Shown here piece after piece: positions 1 to 11,850 of a DNA stretch of 64,000 nt (positions are counted from its first letter, which is position 1; the number at the start of each line of letters is the position of its first letter). Position numbers and translations under genes: made by a program. The stretch lies in the NCBI GenBank assembly GCA_037349315.1, contig JBAIAC010000048.1, positions 37,512,501 to 37,576,500 on the forward strand, written 5' to 3'. The notes beneath the pieces are model-generated. The model was not told where the DNA came from. It worked only from the letters and a program-made list of their open reading frames with translations, and did no database searches. This stretch comes from Chelydra serpentina (taxonomy: Eukaryota; Chordata; Testudines; Chelydridae).

Positions 1-377
1 TGGATGGTTTACTGGATAAAAGGACTAGCTTTTCACCTCTTGGCTCTTTGGTTGAAAAAACAACATACCAATATGCTTTGGATGCAATGAATTTTGTTGA
101 CTCAGCTCAGTCTTCAGCAACCAGTACACGTTTCAATGCTTCTGCTGAACCTGCCCCCAGATAAAATTCAGCACAATTAACATTTGTCATCAGGAGAGAG
201 CTTTGCTCAGTGCACGTGGAAAATGAATCATCTCTGTGCATGACTGTAAAGAAATCAGGAAACTGTTCAGAGCATCTCCCTAATCAAACAGGGTATTGAC
301 TTGTCATTTATTTCTTATACTGGATCCAGCATAGATACGTCACAAGCAACCGATTGATACCACTGGGGTTATGCAGG
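1..377. other. non-coding DNA, nothing identified
   Basis: AT-rich sequence with no credible open frame, RNA gene or recognised repeat up to the first hAT MITE. Confidence 0.5.
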
Positions 378-499
378 TAGGGTGACCAGATAGCAAGTGT
401 AAAAAATCGTGACGGGGGTGGGGGTAATAGGTGCCTGTATAAGAAAAAGCCCCCAAAATCGGGACTGTCCCTATAAAATCGGGACATCTGGTCACCCTA
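378..499 (-). mobile_element. hAT-type MITE, copy 1 (122 bp)
   Basis: Both ends carry the terminal inverted repeat TAGGGTGACCAGAT / ATCTGGTCACCCTA. The flanks are TATGCAGG (370-377) and TAAGCAGG (500-507), an 8-bp target duplication with one mismatch. The 8-bp duplication and short TIR are the hAT signature. The element has no coding capacity, so it would need an autonomous hAT transposase in trans. It lies in the opposite orientation to the copy at 1369. Confidence 0.85.
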
Positions 500-507
500 T
501 AAGCAGG

Positions 508-1368
508 GTGTAAATCAGGATAGACTGTGGCACATTATAGCTATTAAATCATTCTACTCCCTTTCACTGGAAGTACAGGGCACAGTCTGCTTCTGGCGAC
601 ACCAAGAGATTGCCTATTAACCCTTAAAATACAGCAGATGGGGGGTACCTGACATATACATGCATCTGACTATTAATATATGTACACCTAATTAAAATAT
701 TTAACATTGTTTTCCCGTTCCTATTACTCTTGTCTTCCTCCTTCCTTTTCCCTCTATTGTATTTCACATTCTCCTATCACATCTGTCTCTATTTTGGCCC
801 CCTTCTACCCAAACTCCTGGCACAGTTATCCACTCGTACTGAGTAGTTTGTGTGACAGGGGCTTTAGGTTGTAAGCTGGGAAAGGGACGGGAAGGTGGAG
901 GATTGTTTGAGGATTGTAGAGTAACCAGCACAGTGGGTGGATTGGGGTCTTGAGCACAAATACTGATTATCTGCAATTAGCTGTTTGTGCCCCTAGGACC
1001 AAAGTTTGCTTGTTCAATGTAAGCATCTATTTTTTCATATGTGTCCGTGTATGTCACAGTTCACCCAGAGTGACTGAGTTACAAGTGTCTTGAAACAGCA
1101 GATTCTAAAGGAAAAATTAGAATACTGCAAAATGTTTGAAATGGTAGACTAACATTTGGCAGTTTTTTGGGTTCAATGTATTCTTTAGTCACCACACATC
1201 ATTATAAAAACAGCTTTGTTTCAAGGGATCTCAACATTATAGTCCAGCCTAACCATTTCTTTACTTTAGCCTATGTCCCTTGTGTAGTACATATTTACTC
1301 CTCTCTCTGTATATATCAGACTTGTATGAATCAGGTCACTCTTGAGGGCTAAACAGGATACAGAAAAG
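508..1368. other. non-coding DNA, nothing identified
   Basis: AT-rich, with short chance open frames on both strands and no domain, splice or repeat signal that I can support. Confidence 0.45.
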
Positions 1369-1492
1369 TAGGGTGACCAGATGTCCTGATTTTATAGGGA
1401 CAGTCCAGATATTTGGGGCTTTTTCTTACATAGGTGCCTATTACCCCCCACCCTCTATCCCAATTTTTTACACTTGCTATCTGGTCAGCCTA
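1369..1492 (+). mobile_element. hAT-type MITE, copy 2 (124 bp)
   Basis: Same family as 378-499. The ends are TAGGGTGACCAGATG and ATCTGGTCAGCCTA, with a perfect 8-bp target duplication CAGAAAAG at 1361-1368 and 1493-1500. It is non-coding. The body, including the shared GGGGCTTTTTCTTA segment, aligns with copy 1 read in reverse. Confidence 0.9.
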
Positions 1493-1807
1493 CAGAAAAG
1501 TGCAAACTCTTATTTATTTTTTGCCATACAATACTTATCTGCTTTTATGGGTAGTAATTAAACAATTAAATCTCATCTTATGTTAATTATATATTACAGC
1601 ACAGCAGTAGGTAGAAATTAATTCACTGGAGAAATATATTTCAATTTTGGCTCAGTTACATTGAAGTAGCCAAAATGGAGAAAACATTCTTAAATGAACC
1701 ATGTGGAAGGGAGAGCTCAGAGTATAAAAACAAATGAAAAAATAATACATTTAAACTGCTTTACTATGATGTGGAGAACCACATCAATTAAAGATGAAAA
1801 AGCCCCT

Positions 1808-1925
1808 GTAGGTCATCTAATCCTTTCTTCCTGACAGTACAGAACTGTTCCTGGTGGTATATTTTCTTGTACTTTTTCCAGTCTAGCTTTAAAATTCTCA
1901 GGTGATGTGGCTTCTATTTCTACTT
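1808..1925 (-). mobile_element. old CR1/L3-like LINE fragment
   Basis: Starts with a GTAGGTCATCTAATCC-type motif and continues through a CCAGTCTAGCTTTAAA segment, as in reverse-oriented CR1/L3-type 3' ends of amniotes. It is diverged and short. The family call is from memory of the consensus style, not an alignment. Confidence 0.4.
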
Positions 1926-2009
1926 AATTTATATGCTCCTAGTGGCTTGGACCTGGTCTTCTTTAGTTATTTGTATAACACCATGCAGAGCAATGGCATT
2001 CTATAGTTA

Positions 2010-2124
2010 GGCCATAATTTTCAAATATATATGCCTCAATTCAGGCACCTAGACAAAATGTAGATGCCTAAGTATGGTTTTAGGTGCCTAACTTTAAACA
2101 CCCAGGTTTGAAAGTTCTGACCAT
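2010..2124. repeat. palindromic interspersed repeat, GGTGCCTAA type
   Basis: The left end GGCCATAATTTTCAAA is the approximate complement of the right end TTTGAAAGTTCTGACCAT. The interior has repeated AGGCACCTA / TAGGTGCCTAA motifs. This matches a family of short self-complementary turtle repeats. The ends are approximate and no target duplication was read. Confidence 0.5.
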
Positions 2125-3234
2125 AATATATAAAAATAACTCTGTCTAATAGTAACTACTGCAGATTTATATTCTATCAATGCTTTTTTTAAAAAAAGTC
2201 TTCAGTTTTAACTGAAACAGTAAGGACATTTCCTATTGAATTTACAATATCATATTGAACTTGGATATAATTACGGTGAGTCACTCGTTCCATTTATTTT
2301 ACTCAGCCTTAATTGAGTAGTAGTATGTCACATTCATAACATCCAGTGGGCTTGTCTACAACTGTAAACAGAGCCATAAATCAAACCAACTGCCAGTTTC
2401 CAATCCTACCTGTATTTGTATGAAACTTAAAACCATATGGAAAGGGCATCTATTGTCTGGATATTTAAGAAACACTTTTAAAGATTACTGCATTTAGCTT
2501 AGTACAGGAACATGTACAGTGCAGTACTATTTAGGCTCAACTCTGTTTGTCCTCAGTGTGTGTGGATTTAGTTTTAGATGACTGATAGTCTCTAACATGC
2601 CTGCTAGGAATAAATATATAATGTATATCAAATATAAAAACCTGAGTATTTCAGATTTTTTTGTAAATTGACAGACCACTTTGATAGCTCAGGGGGAATA
2701 CTTTGACATTCAAAAGAGTTATATTACAATTTCCAACAACTGCATTCTATAAACTATTTTAAGGTCTTCCACAGTGAAGATTTTAACAGTAAATAAGTAA
2801 AATACAATTAATTGAAGCTTCAAGTAATGAAACAAAATTCCAAGCATCAGCTAATGCAAATGAATGGATCTTTTTTGTGTTAATATAGCTCATAAAGCTA
2901 GCAAAAGTTCAAAAAACATGACTGATTTCAAGAAGGATTAGTACAAAGTCTAAATGTGCCTACTTAATCTCTGCATGATGCATTCAATTCTCTGCTATTA
3001 GATCAGGCACTTAGTTGAGTGTAATTGGATGTTAAATGTAATTTATATCATAGCTACTAATATTTACAGCGTAAGTGATGTGAAGGGATTTTGTTTGACA
3101 TCTGCAATATACACTGCTTATTTTAAACTGTCACTGTAACTGAGCAAGGCCCAACCATTCAAATCCATTTACAAATTAACCTTCTCTAGCCCTGGCACAT
3201 GAACAATAAGTATGGCTATGATATCTGAATAGTA
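2125..3234. other. AT-rich non-coding DNA, nothing identified
   Basis: No supported gene, RNA or recognised repeat. Open frames are very short. Regulatory content cannot be judged without cross-species alignment. Confidence 0.45.
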
Positions 3235-3347
3235 TATGGGGGACATTTTTAAAGACACTCAGGGGAGCTGGGTGCCTAACTCCCAGTGACTTTCCATGGG
3301 AGGTGGGGGCCTAACTGCCCTTTGTGCCTTTGAATATCTCCCCCATA
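3235..3347. repeat. 113-bp palindromic interspersed repeat
   Basis: TATGGGGGACATTTTTAAAG at the left is the near complement of CTTTGAATATCTCCCCCATA at the right. The two halves pair along most of their length through GTGCCTAACTCCCAGTGAC-type motifs. It is probably a MITE relative of the repeats at 2010 and 27285. The superfamily is not determined. Confidence 0.6.
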
Positions 3348-3518
3348 TTCATAGCACTATTAAAAAGCATCTGTACATTCTTCAGTGCTGTCATTTTTAA
3401 AGGAGGTGTATTCCAAAAGAATTCCAATTAACTACAGGAACTACCATTACAAAATGACAGTAGCACTGCATAGGCAAGATTAATTTAACTGGAGTCTTTG
3501 TGACTTCCCTATACCTAG

Positions 3519-3824
3519 GGCCAGATTATCCCTGTCTCTTGCATGGCGTCACAGTGAGGGGGCAAGCTGCCTTTCTCACGTTCATGCCCTGCACAAGGGT
3601 CAGGGACAAGTGCAAGGGCATGAGGGCACACATCAATTCAAAGTGGGCGGAAAGCGATATGGCCCTGTCCTTTCCTCTGGCTTCTGCAGGCCAGGTGCAC
3701 TGGGGAACAGATTGCAACATTTCCCCCAAAGGATAGTGTGGCCTGTGTATCCCCTTAAGCACCAGAGAAGTTCGGAAGGGATTGTTAATCGGAGGCTTAC
3801 AGTGTTTTACTGAATCAGGGCCAC
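3519..3824. repeat. possible palindromic repeat, GGGCCAGATT type
   Basis: The ends AGGGCCAGATTA and TGAATCAGGGCC are complementary in style to turtle palindromic repeats with GGGCCAGATTC termini. The interior is not convincingly self-complementary, and open frames inside are probably spurious. Low confidence. Confidence 0.3.
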
Positions 3825-5329
3825 TTTGCACAATCTAGACCTTAGAATGTTCATAGAATATGGAACCGTATGAACCATATGAAATACCATGTATGCCAGT
3901 AGGATTGTCATGCTTTTAATGGTATCTGAAGATACAGAATGTTTTGAAAGATGGTAGGTGTTCTGAACCCAGTCCTACAAACTTCTGAGTGCCTCATGTG
4001 AAGTGCTGAGTGCCCTCAGTGCCCATTCATTTTGGTGGGCTCTTCTGGATTATCTGCTTCTGCTGGCTCTTTGGCATTGGAGAGAAGGATGAGATCATTC
4101 CACACCATCAGCAATCCAAGCAAGGAATGACTGTGAGGAAGTCCACTCTTCTTGTGGCAAGAATCTCGGCATTAGTGTTAGCCACCTGGAAACTCAGCTA
4201 TTGTGCTTCTGATGCCAGCCTGTAAAATGACGTATTTTGGAAGGAGAGGAAGCAAAACATTTCATCTGCCTTCTAAAGCTATTCATCCCATGTTGTATTT
4301 CCATTTCACAAAGTGTAGTTTTTCACTTACAGACATATGGCATGTGTGTTTACTACTCTGTGCTTCAATTATTGTGGTGTTAAAACAGCATTGATCAAAG
4401 GGGATCAATTGGACTCAAAGGGAGACATTGACCATCTTCTTCCACAGCTTATTCAATTGGAATTGATTTGTCTTGCTTAGAAAGGCAAAAAGAAGATGCT
4501 TCATTGGTTGGTGATGATTACACACCACTTTCTGGAGCAATGCATGTTGTTGCAAATCAATGAGTTCTAGGTGAGGTCAATGCCTCCTGGTGGCAAGTGA
4601 CCTCCACCTCTTCATTTCATTCAGCTTCAGAATGATATAGAGATAATCATGTTGCCAAACCCTGAAGTCCTTACTCAGGATAAATTCATTTGACTGTATG
4701 GTGAAATCTTTACGTTAGTTATAATGTTTGCATTATATTATCTGGATATTTCAGGAGAGAAGTGACATATTACTTTATAAAATATATAAGGTCATTTTTA
4801 AATGTTTGTTTTTGATTGGACATGTGCTACTGTACAGTGAATATATAGTGGTCAACACTGAAATGTCAATGGGTCCAGTTCATTCCAGATAGTTCAACCA
4901 AGATTGGAGCCCATGGTGGTGGTAAAGACATGGAGGGAATGAATGGGGGAAACGGGAAACAGGAGAGGGAACAGACTGGCTAGAAGATGTACTCATTCAC
5001 CAATTAGGGCTCATAGGTAGCCCTGCCCAGCATTTAAAGTTGCTACCCCCTGTTGATGTTTAAAGTATCCATTTGCAATTTGCTTTAATTTTTTTATCCT
5101 CTCTCCAATTTTATACCTGCAGTTTGTTACTTGACTGAATGTTACTTCTTCCACGTCACCAGTACAATGGTTTAAATTAAAAAGGAAGCCTTTATCATAT
5201 TACTATTATTACATTGACAACAGCTCAACTCTAGGAATAGGAAAATATCACAAATGATTATAATAAGGTCAAAATTGCAATTACTGTAGAAAATAGTGGT
5301 CATTGTTAAAAGACAACATTTGACAATGA
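3825..5329. other. non-coding DNA, nothing identified
   Basis: No credible coding frame, RNA gene or recognised mobile element. Confidence 0.4.
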
Positions 5330-5334
5330 ATACC

Positions 5335-6013
5335 TGTAGCGGGGTGGAACCCCGCTCCTGCCCGGAGGGGCTGAAAATAGCCCTGGGAGAGGGCTGAGGC
5401 TCAGAAGCTGGGCTGATTGGCAAGGAACCCACAGGTGTGGCCAGTTAATCAGGGCCCAGCTGGCCCTTATAAGAGGGCAGTGGGCCTGGAGCAAACAGAC
5501 ACTCTCTCTCTGTCTTTAGAGAGGGAAGGGCTTGGCTGCAGGGACCTGACCAGGTACCTAGGGTGGAGCAGGGCTGGGGAAGGGCCTGAGGCTCTCCGGC
5601 TAGGAAAGCCCCAGGCTGCGGCCTAGTGTTAGGCCCACTAGGTACAGGGGTTGCAGGGGGTAACCTACGGGTAGGCCGAGGCAGCAGGTCCAACCCAACC
5701 TTGCTGGTGATGAGTGGCTTATACTGCAGTCTGCCCTAGGGCGCGGGGGCTATCTGTTGACTGGCAGTAGCCTACGACTGAGGCGAGGTGGGGATAGTGG
5801 GTTTGGGGTTCCCCTGGGGAGGGGAGGCCCAGATCTAGGGGTACTGCCAGGGGGCAGCACCCCAGTTAAAAGGGCACCGGGTCCTGGGAGGGACACGGGG
5901 CCAGAGTGGACAGGCGGATCACTGGCCTGCAGAGGGCGCTCCAGAGGCTGGCGAGCTAATTCCCCAGAACAACCAGCAGGAGGCGCCGCAGGGGTGAGTC
6001 CGACCCTGCCACG
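5335..6013 (+). mobile_element. solo LTR-like element (679 bp) with 5-bp TSD
   Basis: The element starts TGTAGCGGGGTGG and ends near CCCTGCCACG. It is flanked by a direct 5-bp duplication ATACC (5330-5334 and 6014-6018). The TG start, 5-bp duplication and an internal TATA-like TTATAAGAG about 130 bp in fit an LTR left by recombination of an LTR retrotransposon or endogenous retrovirus. It is GC-rich against AT-rich flanks. The last base departs from the usual CA end. No internal coding region lies next to it, and open frames within it are not supported. Confidence 0.7.
5467..5475 (+). promoter_or_regulatory. TATA-like box of the LTR at 5335
   Basis: TTATAAGAG lies about 130 bp from the LTR 5' end in a GC-rich context. 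It would be the U3 promoter TATA box if the LTR call is right. Confidence 0.4.
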
Positions 6014-6018
6014 ATACC

Positions 6019-7305
6019 ATAGTTGCCTCTAGGTTTCTACATTGTTTCATTATAAGGGGAAATTCTGGCAATACAATTCTGGCAATACACTGTGAGGTAA
6101 TTGTAATTGTTGACAAGTGATTACTTTTTAATGGTGATCATTATATACAACAAACTAAATTGCAACTAATATCTTTTCTTGTGTCCCAGAACTTGTCATC
6201 CCTATCTGTGCAGAGGTGTTTCCATTAATTAATGCTATATTTTTCCATCTGCAAGACATTTCTTTAGCCACTCAAGTGGCTCACCCTCTTAGACCATACT
6301 TGTTGATTATTCAGTTTAGTCTTCCATGAGTGATTGTACTATATAAAATATTTTTTGAAATCTAACTAAATTATGTCCACATCACCCTGTCTGGTAATAT
6401 CAGATGTGACTGAATGTGTTCGGTGTGAGCTTCTCTTTGCTGATTCACACTCTGTCATTAAGCTGTCTCTTTCTACGCATTCTATAGCTTTGTCTCTGAT
6501 CCAGTATTTTCACTCTAATGAAGCAACACTTACAAGACTGTAAACTCCTTACTTTTCTGTGTCTTATCTAGATTCCCACTAACATGAATATATATACTCA
6601 GGTAGTTCCTTAGTTTTACAGAAAAGAGAATTAAAGCTAAGGAAAGCTCTTAGACCTCTACTAAATGTATGCACTTTGTTCTGTTTTGAAAGAACATTTA
6701 TGGTCCAAGTTATTTTCCACAGATTTATACTCCATCTGCAAAATATTATTAATTTTGTTCACTTACCTTTTGAATTCTACACTTATTGTATCTGTTGACC
6801 GGATTATAAAATATGTAAACTGGTGATAGTATATACAAGTATTTCCATTGAGTAGTGCACTTCAGGTAACTTGACAATACACAACACCTCACAAACCTCT
6901 TTTGATGCTCTGAACTAATTGAGTTGGAAACTATTACATTATTCATGAACAAAGAAGTAGCAGATCTCTGCTCAAAGAAAGAAGTGTGTGGGGAGGGGCT
7001 GCTAAAGGGCAAACGGGCAAAGAAACACAAAAAGACACCTGTTCTCATTAATTCAAGGGCTAATGTCACACAGTCCTATTACACAGAAGAATAAAAACTG
7101 TAATGAAGATGCCTCAAACTAAATTTGCCATGGAAAAAAAGAGGCAATAATGACATTCAAGTTGATTTGGCACAAGTTTTGGGAAGACGATGTTCTCACA
7201 AATGAGCACTGAACCTGCACTGAGCATGAAAACAAAAATGCATGACTGGAAATGGTTCCATCCCCCACGTTTTATATGGAATCTATTTTAATAATATCTA
7301 AAGAC
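6019..7305. other. AT-rich non-coding DNA, nothing identified
   Basis: No supported gene or recognised repeat. Short open frames on the minus strand near 6750-7070 look accidental. Confidence 0.4.
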
Positions 7306-7313
7306 CAAATACA

Positions 7314-7590
7314 CAGAGCCGGCGCTTCCACTAGGCAACCCTAGGCGGTCGCCTAAGGTGGCAGGATTTGGGGGACAGTATTTCGCCGCCCTCGGCGGCA
7401 TTTCGGCGGCAGCTCCTTCTTCCCTCTTCGGTCCGCTCCGGCATTTTGGTGGCAACCCCGCCTCTTCTCGGCGGCGACTCCTCCTCTTCTCAGCGGCATT
7501 TCGGCGGTGACTCCTCCACTGCAGCGTCAGGTTTTGGTTTTTTTTCCCTCTTCGCCGCCTAGTGCGGCAAAAAAGCTTGTGCCGGGCCTG
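7314..7590 (+). mobile_element. GC-rich non-autonomous hAT element (277 bp)
   Basis: The ends CAGAGCCGGCGC and GTGCCGGGCCTG are inverted and resemble the CAGGGCCGGC termini of the element at 56410. A perfect 8-bp target duplication CAAATACA lies at 7306-7313 and 7591-7598. The interior is rich in GGCGGC / GCCGCC repeats. Those repeats produce Arg- and Ser-rich open frames on both strands, which I treat as artefacts. Confidence 0.88.
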
Positions 7591-7598
7591 CAAATACA

Positions 7599-10293
7599 TC
7601 AAAATGCAACGACCATACATTGTTTATGGCTCAGTTACCAATGCAAGATTAAGAACCTGTATTCTTTGTCTGGTGACCGTGTGCAAACTTCAAATATCTG
7701 CAGTGAATCTTGACACACACTACAACCACCAACACCCACCACACCTTCATTTTGAGAGGCAATGTGATCTAGTGGACAGAGTACTTGGTTGAAGGCAATA
7801 TCCATTTTACTGATGGATAAACCATTGAGGGGGTGGCCACATTTTCAGTTGGTTTTCAAAAACATGCCTGCAAAATGTGCAAATGCTGCTTTCTGCCTGT
7901 TTAATAAACATGAATGGGTCCACCTAATTTGTTTTTTACTTGTACAAATACATATTTTATATGAAAACAGATACTCCCCACTGGACACTATTTCTGTAAT
8001 CGGTCAAACCTAAACCCCAGATCTGTACTCTGCCAAATATTGGTAGTGTTCAGAATCTGGATTCAAATTTTGAATCTCAGATCCATCTCTAACTAAAAGT
8101 GATGTCGTTTTCTGAGAAGGTCACTCCCAGTAGAGATTGTGGTTGTGTTAGATCAAGCGGAAAGTCTATTTTATAATGCAGCATTTCTTTGTTCTTTCCT
8201 TTGGCACCATTCATACTTTCTTCCCAGACTAATGTCTCATGGTGACTAAAAGAATTTCGTCTTTTTATAAGATTTAATCACTAGTGTTTTAACCAAACAC
8301 AAGCAGTTGCTAAAACCAAATCAAAAGGATGTGCCAAGTTTCAGTCAACATGGAGAATTTCCTTACACAGAACTGGTATGAATCAAGTTTAGTACTTTAA
8401 TTAAGACTTGGAGTTGGGGAGGGGGGATGATCTTTATTCTCTTTTCCCCTTTCATATAATGTATTCATTTATTCATTTATTGTTCTGATTTTGTCACTGT
8501 TTCTTACGTAATCCTTAGCTATCACTTGAGGGTGCCATGTAAATATGTACAGTGTAATATAATGTAATATAGCTTCACAAAGCTCTAAATGAGTTTAGTT
8601 AATGGGTATTCTGTTTCACAGATAATTGATATTATCAGTGAGATTTGGTCACTTGAAGTTCTTGAACTACTTACAGTAAGAGAAAGGGATTTAAATCATA
8701 AAATCAGAGTTTCTGTGCGTTCAGTGTAAAGAACTCTAAGTCTGAACAGAAAAACAGCTGTACAGCCATTTTCAACACTCAAAGTCTGGCGCAAGGAAAC
8801 TCTATTCTGCACCCAAATGTCTCTTTCATCATTTCTGTCATTAATTAAAATAAATAAAGCAACAGAAATATTAAAATTGTCCTGCAGTTTTGATCACAAG
8901 CAGGGCGTTTCCTCACATAAGTATTAGCTCAGATATTTCTGAAATGGAGTGTTGATTATATAAATAGGAACAGGAGAAAAACAGGAAAATGAGAGGGCTC
9001 TTTAGGGTTCTCAGTTTCCCCACCTGAGGGGCCCTAGGCGATGAAGCTTTGATGGCTTTATTATTGGGCATATCTAGTTTGGGAAGCCAGCAACAGAATA
9101 AAAGGAGCTTTGGAAAATTCTCTATACAGAGAAATAACACAGCAAGGGAATGGTACAAACAAAAGGGATGTGTGGATCTGAGGGGGCATTAGATACGAAG
9201 TGGGCATGCTATGTCATATTGAGTAACGGCTACCTCTTGCCATTTCTCCATTTGGGAACATTGTACTGGGGCTTTGCAATGCCTGCTCACTAGAGTGCTG
9301 GTGGGAGCAGAGGAAACAATGAACTAGAGCTAGTCACACAATAGGCAGTGGACTCAGCACACAAGCTGCCTAACCATTGTCAAGTTTTTTGCATGCACCA
9401 CAGCAAAGGAGTGTTTTAAGGAGGATACTGGCTTTGCTTATATATATGGGGAGCTCATCTCATGCCTTATAGGCAGCCCCTGTTGAGCCCGGACACATCC
9501 TTCTTCTGCTGGGTCCAAGGAAGCTGTTCCCTATCCCTCACGTGACCTGCTTATCAAGTTCCAGGTGTTGGAATTAATTACCTTATCATGGTGAGTTACA
9601 TCTACATTTCCACAAGGAATGCTGAACCAGCAGTACCTTCTGGAGGAAATGCCAAAGTCTTTTCCTATTCAATGATTATGGTTTCTCATTATTTCTAGGA
9701 GGCTCCCTCACCTTCCTGTCCCTAAATCTAGCCTTTAAAAGGCTTCTTTAATCCCCACTACTTTAGACATTTTTCACAAATCAAGGTAATTGACTTTTGA
9801 TTTGTATGTCTGTTGTTCTTGGTTATTGATGGTAGATCAACATCCTCATGCTGGATGGATTTGCCTCTCTTTTAATCTCTCTTTATCAATTTTCCTTAGG
9901 TATGAAATATAAGTTATTGACAGATCATGGATCCTCTGTCACAGAAATGAGTGGAACAATGGCTCATGCTACTCTTTTGATCATGAGGAGTCTAGAGTGG
10001 CATGAAAATGAAACTATTAACAATGCCATCCAGACATGCCTGACTCTCAGAGCTCAGCTTTTTAGTCTTTTGTCCATCATACAAAAATCCTTTGGTTGGC
10101 TCCCTTTGATTTGGCTTGAAGACCAGTTGAAAGCTAATGAGCTAGTGACTATTGTTGACTCTCTTCCCATGATATTCTTAAAGCTATCTTGAGACACAGT
10201 TACTCTTTCATACTCTCTCAGCTAGTGCCCAATGCTGATGCCATACCTATGATTTCTGAACTTTGCTTACAGTCATTAAATAATCCATGTAGC
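7599..10293. other. mostly unannotated; small MIR-like piece at about 7752-7798
   Basis: GAGGCAATGTGATCTAGTGG at about 7758 resembles the tRNA-like 5' end of MIR. The rest has no supported gene. A 114-codon open frame at 9848-10192 matches no family I know. It lacks a supporting context, so it is not called. Confidence 0.35.
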
Positions 10294-10495
10294 AGGCAGC
10301 ATGATCCAGTGGCTAGGACAATGGACTGGGAGTTAGGAGAACTGGATTTTCTTCCCAGATCTGACCTGGAACAGATCCCATCACCTCTGTGTGTCTCCAT
10401 TTCCTCATGTGTAAAGGTCGGGGCACTGGGAGATCATGATAATATTCTTTGCAAAGTGCTTTGAGAGCTTTGGATGAATAATGCCATTTGAGTGA
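10294..10495 (+). mobile_element. MIR-type SINE
   Basis: The order of motifs follows MIR: a tRNA-like head (GGCAGCATGATCCAGTGG), then GACCTGGAACAGATCCCATC, then the core CTCCATTTCCTCATGTGTAAA, then a diverged tail. MIR elements are ancient Pol III-derived retroposons shared by amniotes. Short open frames across it are accidental. Confidence 0.75.
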
Positions 10496-11691
10496 ATTCC
10501 AACCCCGGTTTGGAGGGCCGGGCAAGAATCCCACTTACGGATCAGCCAGCTGAATGACTCCCTGGAGCTACCTGTGTATGCCCTGCAGGATGCAAAATCA
10601 GCCTTTACAGTGTTCTTGCACAGGTCACTTGGAGGGTGGCCTGGAAGGGCTGGCCAGGGAAAGAGTACAGGATTCATTCATTTAAGTGGCCCCAATGTCC
10701 TGTACAGCCAGCACAGAGGGGCTGAAGCTCCCATTCCATCCCATAGACTAGAACAGAAGCTGTGGGGGAGTTGAGCAGCAGCCATGAACTCTAGAATGGG
10801 AGAAGGAGGAACTCTTTGGAGTTCCTCTGGAACTTTACCTCTCTGCAGTCCACTCGCACAGAGTCCAATTACATGGTGTTCGTGCTGGTGGACTGAATTT
10901 CACCTCATAAGACCCAAGTTTTCATATTCACCAGCTGGTTTATTTCTGTCCTCATGACAGAATATTGGTGGCTCCTTTAAGACTTCCATTTCATGTTTTC
11001 TAAGTAAATTAATGAGTTCAACTTTTTACTACTTCTTACCCCTTTAGAGCAACTTGGGAAAGGCACTCATTTCCTTTTCATTTCAGACACTGCCACCAAA
11101 AATAGATGGAAGAATGTACAGTGTATGTCCAATGCTGCGGTTGTTGGCTAAGTCATTTAAATGAGGAAAAGTAGGCATTAAATAGCTGTTTTGGGCCTTA
11201 CTAAGTTAGAATAATAGTAATAAAAGTAATTGCACAACTAAGCACAATGTGGAAGCAGTAAAATGATCAAATACAGAATATTTTTTTTTGAATAGACTTC
11301 AAAAATGTGTTTAAACAGTAACTTTCTACTAGAACTGCGAAGTGAAGTCAAGCTTCACTCCAGAAAATACTGCTTTCTGATTTGGGGATTATTACTTAAT
11401 TATTTGTCTCAAACAATTTATTCATCAAATACACATCAGTGACCACTTGTGTCTACAGGGCATTGAGACCTTCTCCCACCAAAGTATGCAAAAGCACACA
11501 TGGGGTGGGCGTGTTCGTGTGACTAAATACAAATCATGAACACACCAATCTATAACAGACTGCTATTGATGTTCTGTGTTTGTGATTTGCATGCCTCAGG
11601 GAGTTCTTCTCCACTGCCTCTGTGGAGCATGTGCAAACAGTCTGATAGGAGGCAAACTGCGGCAATTTTGAGTGCAGTTTGTCACACTGGT
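10496..11691. other. non-coding DNA, nothing identified
   Basis: No supported gene, RNA or recognised repeat between the MIR and the palindrome at 11692. Confidence 0.4.
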
Positions 11692-11850
11692 TTCACTGCC
11701 TAAGTCACAGGCTACGGTGACTGTACAGTGCTCCAATTGCTTCATGTAGACGCAGGTGGCCCGTTCTCTAGGTACCTTTTAGAGCAGGCCAGCAGGGTCT
11801 ACATGGAGCAGTTAGAGTGCTGTATAGTCACCACAACCTGTGGCTTAGGC
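11692..11850. repeat. long near-perfect palindrome (about 157 bp)
   Basis: The left arm (TTCACTGCCTAAGTCACAGG at 11692 onward) is complementary to the right arm (CCTGTGGCTTAGGCAGTGAA at about 11838) over almost the full length. The centre is near 11770 at GGTACC. The arms also share GGTGACTGTACAG / CTGTATAGTCACC and CATGTAGACGC / GGTCTACATG. No target duplication is evident. It may be a palindromic MITE or a fold-back from local inverted duplication. Confidence 0.65.

Noticed and set aside
5417..6032. Open frames of 69-91 codons in the GC-rich block
   Set aside because: Inside the LTR-like element at 5335, open on both strands, and without retroviral motifs.
9848..10192. 114-codon open frame on plus
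   Set aside because: No recognised domain, no splice or promoter support, AT-rich composition. The next frame at 10189 overlaps the MIR. Probably accidental.
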